The position numbers and the translations under genes are program-made. From assembly GCF_050948175.1 (NCBI RefSeq), contig NC_135204.1:1169473-1233472 (forward strand): DNA of 64,000 bases, given 5' to 3'. How positions within the stretch are numbered: position 1 is the first letter of the stretch; each line of letters starts with the position of its first letter. Positions 53,972 through 64,000 of this stretch are shown here, piece by piece. The notes beneath the pieces are model-generated. The model was not told the origin of the DNA. It saw nothing but the letters and a program-made list of their open reading frames with translations, and made no database searches. The DNA comes from Xylocopa sonorina (Eukaryota > Arthropoda > Insecta > Hymenoptera > Apidae).

Positions 53972-56900
53972 ACCGCGCGCCACTGTCTAACACAACGACC
54001 GTAATACCAATTTGTTAGCGCTGCCGTGAACGCGCGACTTTATCTATCTGGTAACCTGTATTGTCGGTGGCACTGCTTAGACCGCTAACCGTGTTTTACG
54101 TGGGTGGGAACGGTATTGACTATGAGATCGTTTAGCGATTGTGATTATGTTATTGAAACATTCATTTTGCATTTGCATTAGAGACGTGGGTGTAAAAAAT
54201 TTTAATTTGAGAGAATAGCGTTTCACTTTCATCATTGCTAATCTTTTCAGTTGCACCTCTTAGAAAGCTGATATCTTTCAGTGTGCTAGTTTCGATTGAT
54301 GTTAGACAAATATATGAACGGTTACGGTTAAAGTTCACAAGTGTACTTAGCGAAAATTAATGTTATTGAGCAAGTTAAAGTAGCACGAAACGAGCAAGGG
54401 TTCCGGTTATCTAATTAACTTCGCTCGTTGATTGGTATCTTTGAATGAAACGGATCGTCTGTATACAGAAGCCCGCTTCCATCGAGCGTCTAGTTACCCC
54501 GTGTCGGGGCAATTAGCGGCGATGATGGGTTAATTGGTCTCGGTCCACGTTTTCGTCGCGTGACGAGCTTTAGGAGACGGGAAGATTCCTCTGAAGCGGA
54601 CCCTAAAGAGGGCACCGCGGGCGTTTAAAGCCGCTTGCACACGGAACTGACGTTCGATAGCTATTTCGAGAGATCCTAAGTAACCAAACGTAAACATTCT
54701 GTGCAATTGACCTTCTATATAAAAAGACTTTACGGTTGACTACAATTTGCTTATTTACGGTACATTATATACAATTTTATTATTTACGATTGCAGTTACT
54801 GACTCTCACAATGGTAAAATACAAGAGATGTAAGACATCTACTAAGCATTGAAATTGCATTTACTGAGAGCGGTCATATATGAATATCGACAGTCCGTGA
54901 ACATGTTAACGCAATATAATTTATGGTCGAACAATCAAGTTTTCTACTCATTCTCTCAGGTACGACCCAATCCCTCAAGCTGCTTAAATATCCTCACGAA
55001 CACTACTTGTACAATACAATTAAACACTAGAGAAACATGGGGCTACACAGGCGACAAGTCACTCGTTCCGGGAAGCAGGGATGTTCCCTGTCCGCGCAAA
55101 AGTGAATTCGTTCGTTTCAGTGGGACAAACCATGCCAGAAATAAAGACGCGTTCCGCATGTTCTCGCTCCACCCCCGTCGTGGTGTTGCTCTCGCCCACG
55201 AACCGGAGATCTTATCTTCGCTCGTATCTCGAAGGATTCGCGCCTCCGCGAGTCACTAGGCGCTTTTAATCGCAGCACCCAACTGGATAGCCTCGCTTGT
55301 TCGTATCGTTGGAAATTGCGAGCGAGCGCCTGTGTTCTCGAACGCCATCCCCTCGATTCTCCGAGTCGCTCGATTTGACCAGGCTAGTGAGACTCGCAGC
55401 GAGATCGTTCGATAGAGACCAGCCCGATGACCCAGAAGCCTAGCTTTTCATTTGGCGGATGACTGCTCGCTGGATCCTTTTTTCCCCGAGATCGGTATTT
55501 TAAACGACTGTGTTCACTGTTGCTGGATGAGGAGGTACGCCGGGCCGTAAATTCGACCGGTCGTTGAGCAACACGCGTCTTTGAAACTTGGAGCCAATGA
55601 GATCGAAGAAATATTGGAAAATAAGGGTCTAGATCTGGTTTGGAACAGTACTCAATTATGGGTTCTAAACGTTCCACTCCCAAATTGGGATAACGAATTG
55701 GGAGACCACAGCCCTCTCGTTTTAAAATTCCAGACAATAAATCGTTGAGTTAACAAATTTGAATGTGGAATTTGATCATACGTGTGAAAGTTGAGAGTTA
55801 TGGTATTAGAGTGTCGTTGTTTGTCTCCCACGAAACCAGTAGAAACTTATAGAAAGAGGCGGGACAAAGTGAGACAGGCGATCAGGTAACCTCACCTTCT
55901 ATTCGCCTTGAAGAAACGGAAGGGAAACGACAGGTAAGATAGCAGTGGAATAATGTCTCTATTCTCGCTTCCACCGGCACATTCCTCAGCTCGTTCTACC
56001 CGATAATTACACGGTACCGAAGCACACTGGGCGCCCTTCAATTAGGCCGTGGAATCACCTGCTTCCATGCCAACCGACGAAAAACTCTTCTTCGTCGTTG
56101 ACCGTGAACCGGCCCATACACCCTTAGGGAATGTTCGTCCATCCTAAGCTCGAGTTCGCGGGGGCCATATAAAACCAGCTAAATTTTCTAATCTTTTCGG
56201 GCAATGGATTATTTCTCGTGAAAAACTGTATATTATCCATTATCGATTCCTGTGTATTTTTTTTTTTTAACGTTTCATCGTAGAAATGATACGGCATATA
56301 AAAAGTAACTTGACTTTATAACAATATTATACTGTAATGAATGGGAAGGATTCAAGTCGACTTCTCCATCTCAAGGTCGTCCGTTTGTGGAATTCGACAT
56401 TCAATACACTCCTCACGACATTCTTCATCATCGTCCTTGCTGCCGGTAACCACATCCTTGACTAATCTCCTTTCCTTCCCTCGCTTCCAAGGATATCTTT
56501 TTCGCATGACATCTCCCACCGTCGCGTGTCACTCGATTGCAAACCTCGTCTCGAACGATGGTCGAGTTGTTGAAGACTGTTGCGTGTGCGGTTGCACGAC
56601 AGGAACTACATCTCAATTACGGGATTACTGTGCGAGCAATAAAAACTATACGTCTCTCTTGAGGCAGGGAATAAACTCGTATTCATCTTATATTATTCTC
56701 TTAAAACGCGTCCACCACTTCGTACCAAAAAAAGCGAATTTCCATTAAATTATTGTAATTGGACTCTATTAAGATCACAATTCTTCACCGTCTAAAATAG
56801 TACGTATTATTAAAATTTCATATACAAATATAACTATATAGTATTGAAGCTGTTAGTATCTGACATGCATGCGTAATTGAAAATATTAAAACGTAGATAT

Positions 56901-57070
56901 AGATTTTTACTGCAAAAACTGTATGCCTGTTCCTTTCTCAAACAATCATAAGTAATAAAAAAGTAAACGTGCTCTGTGCACGTTTCAATATAACGATCGT
57001 TATGCTCCAACGAACATCTATATCTTCAACTGTAACAGACAACGCTCATTTACGATAAAATAAGAAACAG

Positions 57071-57095
57071 AACTGAAACGAACCCGTTCCCGCAG
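57071..57095 (+). promoter_or_regulatory. 3' splice site (acceptor) of the 57096 exon
   Basis: The sequence ends in a short pyrimidine-rich stretch, CCCGTTCCCGCAG, immediately before the exon. A possible branch-point-like CTGAA lies at 57073-57077. The tract is short and interrupted, so the site is moderate rather than strong. It is supported mainly by the coding quality that starts right after it. Confidence 0.6.
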
Positions 57096-57377
57096 GTGTC
57101 CAAGAACGTTTACGAGATGAACGGGTTCATGGAAGGTGCTACGTTTGAAGGTATCGTGCGATACGTGTTAAAGTATCTGAAAATAACGCACGCTCGCGCA
57201 TGCTACCTGGTGATGGAGATCCTTAAGGCAGCAGTCGCCCTAGGACGGATCAAAAGGACACATCGTGGCACCTACGTGCTGGTCACCGATAAATCCGGCT
57301 CCATCGCGCATAACATCAGGGAGCCGCGATTCAGCGACGACAGTCAGGATGATGTTTCATCGGAAGAAAGCATGTGA
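57096..57377 (+). CDS. 3'-terminal coding exon of a small winged-helix-like protein (partial gene)
   Basis: This 282-base segment encodes 93 residues and a TGA stop. It begins directly after a pyrimidine-rich CCGTTCCCGCAG acceptor, in phase 0 if residue 1 is Val. An in-frame TAA lies at 57033-57035 with no ATG between it and the exon, so translation enters by splicing or starts at the internal ATG at 57117. Residues 13-29 (EGATFEGIVRYVLKYLK) and about 34-49 look like two amphipathic helices. Residues 51-63 (RIKRTHRGTYVLV) look like a basic beta-wing. Residues 79-92 form a Ser/Asp/Glu-rich tail. The order of helices, the G-x-I-x-R turn and the G-T-Y-x-L strand recall insect proteins with the uncharacterised DUF4777 domain, and more loosely linker-histone-type winged helices. 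That family assignment is from memory of the pattern, not a search. A nuclear or nucleic-acid-binding role is inference only. The amphipathic, protein-like character separates it from other reading frames in the window. The upstream exons are unknown. Confidence 0.8.
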   Translation: MSKNVYEMNGFMEGATFEGIVRYVLKYLKITHARACYLVMEILKAAVALGRIKRTHRGTYVLVTDKSGSIAHNIREPRFSDDSQDDVSSEESM

Positions 57378-57438
57378 GCGAAGACACGCGTGTACTCTTG
57401 TCTTCAACGAAAAACCGTGCGCTATCTTCCATTCAGCT

Positions 57439-57444
57439 AATAAA
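57439..57444 (+). terminator. Polyadenylation signal AATAAA for the 57096 exon
   Basis: A canonical AATAAA hexamer begins 62 bases after the first base past the TGA stop region, a usual distance for a short insect 3' UTR. It supports reading the exon as the last one of its gene. The cleavage site itself cannot be placed. Confidence 0.5.
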
Positions 57445-57946
57445 ATGCTAATCGCAGAGCGCAAACGGTCATAGCGAGTGGTGGACGATTGAATAATTAT
57501 TTCGACCGCTCGCAGTCGATGTACGTCCTGTCGTTAGAATACTGATTGCACGCATTAGCTTGGCGATGTTTTTTTTTCATCCTCCTTAACGAACCTCGTG
57601 TTCCATGGATGCACGTCGTCTTCACCCATGAAAAGATACGAAGGAAACATTATGTTTTTCGTCAGCGACGAAAACTCATCGGACTCATTGTGCCTTCCCC
57701 TACTCGAGTTCTTTCTCCAACCAGAAGAGCCAACCAGAGCCATGCTTGGTTTTCAAACCGAGAACACGTCCACCGTACCAATAATTGGTTCGTTTTAACT
57801 GCGAGTTTAAAGGTTATGAATTTATGCCGCGCCACATAAGATATAATTGGGTGTTCAATTAATGTCTCGATAAAAAACTGGCTGCTCCCCCTCCTCGTTC
57901 GTCTTCTTACGCTTGTCCCATTCTTGGTGCTTTCTTTTCGGATCTG

Positions 57947-57981
57947 GCTGACGTTCGTGGTTCGCTACGTGTTCCGTCAGC
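57947..57981. repeat. Inverted repeat with 7-bp arms; possible repeat relic
   Basis: GCTGACG (57947-57953) and CGTCAGC (57975-57981) are perfect complements. On the minus strand the left arm overlaps CCACGAACGTC, an 11-base match to the core of repeat copy A. The match does not extend beyond this, so shared ancestry is only a possibility. Confidence 0.3.
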
Positions 57982-59570
57982 GGGAGTCCGAAACTACCGG
58001 AAACCCTTTTGGGAACTGCGTGCAGCGAACGAGAATAACGCGAGATCGGGCCCGATCACCGACCAGATAATTGATTTTCCACCGAACAAGCGTCCCACGA
58101 GGCCAGCCAATTCATCGAACCGTTCGCATTCGTTCTGATTGCACTCTGGGTCGCATGAACCGGTTGCTGCTGAGTTTATGAACACCCGTTCCTAGGAATC
58201 TCTAATCGATCGTCCGACTTTAAGGGCGTACAGAGAGGGGACAGGTGTTGAGAAGAAGGAGTCAAGTAGAGCGTACGGTTCGAGATATTGTCACATTAGA
58301 CGCGTAGATTGTAGAAAATAGGAGACGCTGGTAGAGTTGGTATAGACTTACTTTGCTCGCGAATCTTTACTAGACGTGGAATAATGTGATACCGAAGTGG
58401 GATAATGTATACGGACGTCCTAGAGAAGTAGCAAAGCTGATTAAAAGTGAATTGCTATAGGTAGAATAATTTAGCAATGGAGTTTAAGCCCTTTAAACGC
58501 TCGAAATTTGTGATGTATCTACAGAAACCTGTCGCTACGATATCACCACAGTATCATCAGCATGGGAAATGAACGGAGCGACCACATGCTTCCTTGTGCT
58601 AAAGTAACAGTAGCGCGGCTGAACCCATCTGTAATAACCGAAGAGTAGTATCGGCCACACAAAAGTCGCCTAGGCAAAGCGCTGAGCGGTTGACAAGAAA
58701 GAACGTTGGTGCCGGCAGTTTGCAACAATGTGGAGAAACGTCCACGGTCTATAGCTGTTTGATTTGTGTTCCTTTGTTGAATAAGCGTTTTTCATAGATC
58801 GTGCTCCCTCACCGGAACAACGTAGCTCGCATCCTCCCGGCATATACGTATGTTAAGGATCTTTTAAGACGTCTCCCGAGTTTATTCTGCTGCGCTACTG
58901 GTACCAGTTTCCGTTCTCCGTGCCATGCTACACACTAGGCGAGCAGCGCTATTGCCCCGCCATCTACGCGCGCCGTTCTCTCCGCGCTCCCTGCCTCTGT
59001 CCTCGCCTAGGCCTCGTGAGACTCACCTCCCTCTTTCTTTCTCGTCCGTAGGGACGTTCCGCTTACGCCCTTTCGCTTTTCGTTTCCCTTTCGCCCGATC
59101 CGTGTTCTTCTTTTTCGAGGTGCTGCAGGTGTCGTGCATTGTCCGCCGTCGCGGCCTCTAAATCTCGTCCCTGACGTTGGCGCGGCGTAGCTGCGCCTTG
59201 GCCAAGCTCCCCCAAGATACATACGACTGTCGGGAAGTTACACGTTCCGCGGGCACTCGTCTTCTTATTGCGAAACGGCGCGGCTGATAAGGATCTCCAC
59301 GGGAATTTCGGCCCCTTTCATAAGTCTCATCGCGCGATGGGCGACGCGGGTTCGGCGACATTGCTTCGTGTCGACGACAACCGCTTAGATCGTCGACGAC
59401 AAGTTGCGACGCGTGGTAGATTGTGAAACGTGGTTAAATCTCTCTGGGAATTCTGTGGACAGAATAATTTTGGAGACCTTGAGTCGTGCCATTTTCGCGA
59501 ATGCATCGACATTGAATACGGTAAGTAGGGTTAGAATTTTTTGAACAATATAATAGGTGTCGTTGAAACA

Positions 59571-59588
59571 TGTTGTTTATAAACAACA
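59571..59588. promoter_or_regulatory. 18-bp perfect palindrome with two opposed Forkhead-like sites
   Basis: TGTTGTTTATAAACAACA reads the same on both strands. It contains TGTTTAT and its complement ATAAACA overlapping head to head, matching the general Forkhead consensus RYAAAYA on each strand. A second perfect palindrome, ACGTATATATACGT, lies 50 bases downstream at 59638-59651. Function is inferred from the motif only. Confidence 0.35.
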
Positions 59589-59637
59589 ATACAAACAAGT
59601 ATTCTGCTATATTCGTTTAGTATGGTTTTTAAAGTGC

Positions 59638-59651
59638 ACGTATATATACGT
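59638..59651. repeat. 14-bp perfect palindrome
   Basis: ACGTATATATACGT is alternating purine-pyrimidine throughout and can extrude as a cruciform or adopt unusual helix forms. It lies in AT-rich sequence with no gene call. Confidence 0.4.
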
Positions 59652-60954
59652 CTGGTACATCCTGTGTTACGATACATTATAATTCTTTTATGGTAATACA
59701 ATGATTCTAATGTAAAATCTCTATCGTTATTAAGAATACGTGTATTACATAGAAAATAAGTAGACCTGTCAGTAAACGCAGCATTTACGCGATACGGAGG
59801 ACTTCATGGGAGCAATTACTAGACACGAGAGAAGAGTCCATCGAAAGATTTATTTCGGCCGTTACGGGGGCCGAAACGGTCGCCGCGGAGGAACGAGCAA
59901 ACACGAAAACTATTCTCGAGGCTCACGAGGTGTTTGAAACGCGTCGCGGCTCCGTTTAACACACGCTGCCTACACGTATTTATGCGGTTTCACCAGCCGC
60001 TCCAGCGTCAACCTCAAAACCGAACGCCTGGTTAACAACCCCTCTGGAAACAGAAACGCGGTTACGGGCCGCCGCCTGTACGCGGTGTCCTCCGGATCGG
60101 ACAGAGGAGTTATGAATCTACCAGCCTGGCATACCGGCCTCGTACGAAACGGCAATGACTGAAGGGAAAGAGGCACGGTTGAACGGTGCACGAGGTGTAT
60201 CGGTCGCGTACAAATTTATGCGGATGCAACGCTAATATCTGCTCGGTTGTAAATAGTGTTTCAATGGGCTTGCTCGAAGCTGATGCAGCATTCAGCAGAT
60301 CAAATAAATGGACTCTTATAAATCATATAGGATATTCTAAATTTGCTCGGAAACATATGAAATTGTAAATATCGCAACGCATTCTATAAAAAAACAATTC
60401 GATCGATAAAATATTTTAGGTAAGCAAGATAAAAGCGTCCTGCAAAAGTGTCGGTACCTTTATGGGCCGCAGCATATTTTCTAAACGTTATTATCAATAA
60501 CATCGTATGGTATAGCAACAAAAACTGTTCCAAGGACACCGTCTACATTCTCGTTACTGGTGTGCAGCAGCTCAGGTCCACAGAGTCACAATTTAGATCC
60601 ATAATGGCCACCATATTCACGTAGCGTAACCGCGAACTCTTCGCTCCGTAACGTGGCCACCGTATCTCCATATATTTACATGCGTCCAGGCTCGATGCAC
60701 GAGTTTAAAATATTCTGGCCAATAAAAAGACAGGCAGGTCGAGCAAAAGCTACTCGCGACATGCATATTTTGCACCCCGGTGCGCCATGTACGTAAGTAG
60801 GTTGCCGGCCGAGGGCTCGTGTACCGTAACCGCGTCCCTGGCTCAACAGAGATGTAGATAAATAAAGTGTGAAGTTCGTATAACCGAGCTCCCCGCGCGC
60901 GATACGTTCGCTAAAAAACCGTCGCCCCTTCCTGTCTTCTCTTGTTTCGTTCAG

Positions 60955-61083
60955 GGATTCAGCTTCTCGGAGCGAGGCTGCTTGAGAATCCACGTGGCTT
61001 CTATTCGGCTAATTGGATCGGACCAGCGTGGACCAGCTACCTACATCACGAGGCGGTCTGTGTCTCATTCAAATCGATTCTGG
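60955..61083 (+). CDS. Possible internal coding exon, product unrecognised
   Basis: A long pyrimidine tract (CCCCTTCCTGTCTTCTCTTGTTTCGTTCAG, shown here only to describe its composition; it ends at 60954) forms one of the best-looking acceptors in the window. The next 129 bases are open in a frame entered at phase 1, and they run to a GG|GTAAAG donor at 61084, so the exon would be symmetric at 43 codons' length. The peptide includes IQLLGARLLENPRGFY and NWIGPAWTSYLHHEAV. The frame stays open to a TGA at 61197-61199, so a terminal exon is an alternative, but no AATAAA follows nearby. I see no known domain, and the call rests on splice signals only. Confidence 0.2.
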
Positions 61084-64000
61084 GTAAAGTCCTGACCCTA
61101 TCGATCCGGGATCGTATATTACGCGTGGCGTGGTGCGCGATCGTGATCGTTGGAAATTACGGTTTTCGCGATTTGTCTTCCCGACGCATCGACGTGTGAA
61201 CGTCCATCAGCAATCGCTTGTATTTGGCGATCTCTGCTTGCAGGCTGTTTTGTATCTGTAATCTTCATTAAGTCGAGTGCGTATAGTGATTGCAGAAAGT
61301 GTTTACGAGGCATTGTATCTACCTTTGTCTGGATAAATGTGATTGCGTGAAACGAAGAGTAATGTATGAAGAAAAAGCGAATTTGTGGAAAATGTGGGTG
61401 GTATTGACCGTGGTTGAAAGTTACTGTTTGTTTTGTAGTATCACTACGAAAAGACTTTATTGCACATCCTGACATAGTTTTGCACAGAGAACGAACAACA
61501 CTTGGTCCCGTTGCACCGCCTATCTAGGTTCACGTGGTACATACGAGGGGCGACGCTCGAATTCAAGGTGAGAGAAGCTATTAGCAATTTTGCAAACTCA
61601 TTCGAATAGAGTGTGGATTTCTATGTATCGAGATAATCGATCTTAATGGATCGGGTTTGGCCACTAATGAACACTCCGACCAGTCAGAAGGAGTGGGCAG
61701 AAAGGGTGCTGGACACGCGTGTCGAAACCATCAGGCTGTTCTCGCAAGTGTGAAATAATCGCCAGAAGGATCGACGTATCCAGGTATAAAACGACTGTAG
61801 TAGAGGTCGAACGTATTAGTGAATGCTAGTTTCTTTCCTGTCGTTTTTCCATACCAATGGACTTTGCTTATACATATAAATAGTAACTACATAGATGAGT
61901 CAACGCCATAGGTATATGGCGTTCCCGTATATTTTGTAATGCGATCTACATAGAAACATTTTTTCATTCTTTTCCTTTCCCATTTTCTCTATCGGTTTTC
62001 TAAGAATACGTCAACTACAACTCAACCGTATCCTTTGCCGAGACGTTAATTTTGTAGCTAGCTTATGCGGGATTTAATTTTTAGGAAGGGAAAGAACAAG
62101 ACTGAGCTTTGAGGAAGGAAATGTGTAAAAATATATTTGCCCACCCCGTTTTTGTTTCTAGCTGTATCGCTTTGGATTTATTACTGTTTCTTATCGGTGG
62201 CTACCACACATATCATGATCTTGCGCACAGTTCAGATCACCTTAGAAATAATAAAAAAAATCACTGTACACTGATTTTTAAAAGTTTAACTCTTACACAT
62301 TAAATAGCGACAAAGGACAATTAATTCGTACCTGACAACGCACTTGGCACTTCGTAACTCGCAATTGCATAAGAAAGTTAGATACAATGTTACGTACCTC
62401 GGTTTCCTTTTTTCGCCATGGCTGTTTCGTCTAGGGCCATCTCGCAATTACACTTTATGTTCCGCAATCAGTAAAACTGAAAGTATGCCGAGGTGCGTAG
62501 TTTGCAGGCGTAATTTCACCTTCGATTCTCTGCGTCGGCCGTCTTCTACCGACGCGCGCACTAGGAACACAGAACGATCTTGTAATTTCGCACGAGAGGG
62601 AAAAGAAAGAACCGACGGCGTACAGGAAGGTGTAAGCAGCCCGGTAATCAGCACGTACCTCATCTTCGACGATAACGCGAAATTCCTCGCGTATGCGTTC
62701 CTCAAGACTTTTTCCCTCCCATCACCAAGCATCCTTCAATTCTTTGGTGTGCGTAGACACCAGCTGGGACCGTTCCAGGACCGTACAACGGTGCACGGTG
62801 AAATTGTTACGTTCATTTGTGGCCGATGTCCACGGTGGAATCTGTTTGGCATTCAGTCTTGAGGTATTGACGAAACGAAAAGAAATTTTTCAATACTTTG
62901 TGGAAAGACATTCGGTTAAATTCTTTTTAGAGTTGTACCTTTTATTTCCTTATGTGCATTCTTCGTATGTTCGTTCAGGCGTCGTCTAAGTTTTAGAGAA
63001 AGTTCTAGTTTTCAAACTTTAGTATACACTTCCATGCGAGAGAAAATGTAAAGCTGCTCGTGTTGTCGCGAAATTCCCACTTCGTGTTTCACATAACTTT
63101 CACCCCTTTCGTTTCCGGATGTGTTCGCTAATATACATGTACGTATTTAATCACGAATGTAATCACCGCGATAATTGGCAGCCTTTCGCTTTTTCTGTCC
63201 AAAAGAGGGCCGACACGCTGATCAATTCTCGACTAATTCCACGTCGAATTCCGCGATAAGACCGCGTTTCGCGTTAATCGAGCGAGATAAGGAGGCTAGC
63301 GTGGCGCCGGGAAGAGGCGGAATTAATTAAGATTCCTGTTAAAGGATTGGCGGATGTTCGATTCGGCGGGAGACCGGTACCGTTTCGATCGTATCTACGC
63401 TCAACTGTCGCGACTGCTGGTTCACCGAGAAAGAGTTTTTAAATTACTCGGCGGGAAGGTGCCGTTGCCGCGCCCGCCATGAATATCTTAATTACGCGAC
63501 CACGTTTCCGGAGTGATTATCGCCGGCTGTTTAAGTATTAAGGATTCGTGATGGGGTCCGTTTCATTGGGTTACGCGAGAGCACAAAATCATTCGACTAA
63601 TCTCCGCTCGTTTAAATTGAAGTAATTTATCGTTACCCCTTGGATATCCCAAGTTGTGACCCCCTTTAACGCTGCGCGATTTTTCGAACGATACACTTGT
63701 ATATTTACATTTGAAAGATTTTATGGTTTACATACCAATTAGTTGAATTCAATCGTATTGGATTCTTTCTATCTACCATTTAATGATACTTCCATGGAAC
63801 TTATTTCCTTTCGCAAGAATATTTTACGTTACAGGGAAATATGAAAACTTAACGATTTTGTACCATTTTGTTTTTTACTATTCGCAAAAAACCGCCTCGA
63901 TGACAAAACACCACATATTATAAATCAGAACGAGCTATGTTCACTCTCACGCGACATCATTTATCCTCATCAGCATCGAAAGATCGAACTGTTTCATGGA

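Larger units (their letters stand above)
46784..57070. other. Noncoding tract, possibly intron of the 57096 gene
   Basis: This is the DNA immediately upstream of the terminal exon, so at least its right part should be intron or 5' region of that gene. I could not find a convincing upstream exon. A CG-rich zone at 49.6-51.5 kb carries the 12-bp minisatellite and many overlapping artefact frames. The donor-like CGACAG|GTAAGA at 55934 has no ATG-containing open frame before it. Confidence 0.5.
57445..64000. other. Mostly noncoding tract downstream of the exon
   Basis: A CG-rich zone runs from about 58.8 to 59.5 kb and ends in the donor-like ACG|GTAAGTAG at 59521, which could mark a 5' exon of another gene. 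The candidate exon at 60955 and two minus-strand donor-like sites near 62.4 and 62.66 kb are discussed separately. A 172-codon frame at 62344-62862 has no recognisable domain. Confidence 0.5.

Noticed and set aside
55870..55940. Donor CGACAG|GTAAGA at 55934 as the upstream exon of the 57096 gene
   Set aside because: The phase-0 frame before it reaches a TAG without an ATG, and no polypyrimidine acceptor bounds an internal exon.
62344..62862. 172-codon plus-strand frame containing a CxxC pair (PRCVVCRRNF)
   Set aside because: One CxxC is not enough for a zinc finger; no second metal-binding pair at the right spacing, and no homology recognised.
1..64000. Conserved insect microRNAs (let-7, miR-100, bantam, miR-1, miR-184, miR-276, miR-2796 and others)
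   Set aside because: None of the mature sequences I recall was seen on reading; the GTAGGCCGG at about 34917 resembles the start of miR-2796 but diverges at once.
1..64000. CRISPR array, prokaryotic defence system, rRNA or complete transposase gene
   Set aside because: No regularly spaced repeats, no compact gene blocks, no rRNA-like sequence and no frame with transposase or reverse-transcriptase motifs.

Overview
The window looks like eukaryotic nuclear DNA, most probably from an insect and plausibly a hymenopteran such as a bee. CpG dinucleotides are abundant, base composition is mixed, with AT-rich stretches alternating with CG-rich ones, and microsatellites and homopolymer runs are frequent. 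There are no compact operon-like genes, ribosome-binding sites or long uninterrupted reading frames. The organism assignment is inferred from composition and texture; no marker gene proves it.

Layout. Nearly all of the 64 kb reads as intron or intergenic DNA. The only convincing protein-coding segment is a plus-strand 3'-terminal exon at 57096-57377. It follows a 3' splice site directly, ends in TGA, and has an AATAAA polyadenylation signal 61 bases later. It encodes a small helix-helix-strand domain that resembles a winged-helix fold, with a Ser/Asp/Glu-rich tail. Its upstream exon or exons are not securely identified, so much of the sequence to its left may be its intron. Weaker gene-like items are a 44-codon reading frame with a good secretion signal (12566-12700), a possible internal exon (60955-61083), and a possible first coding exon ending in a strong donor (42250-42378).

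Repeats. The clearest structure beyond the exon is a degenerate dispersed repeat in two copies 19.5 kb apart (26483-26586 and 46045-46143). Both copies place a compact stem-loop at the same spot after a shared core of about 70 bases. The region 46.0-46.8 kb holds several further inverted repeats and looks like the remains of one or more non-autonomous mobile elements or a structured RNA locus. A second, shorter repeat pair lies at 3675/3971. Microsatellites include a (GTC)/(CACCGT) tract near 1 kb, C24-(CT)n at 24.2 kb, (GA)/(GATA)n at 27.8 kb, a TATG-type tract at 45.8 kb and a 12-bp GC-only minisatellite at 49.9 kb.

No rRNA, CRISPR, prokaryotic system, complete transposase gene or convincing tRNA was found. 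No pathway or multi-gene system can be claimed from this window.
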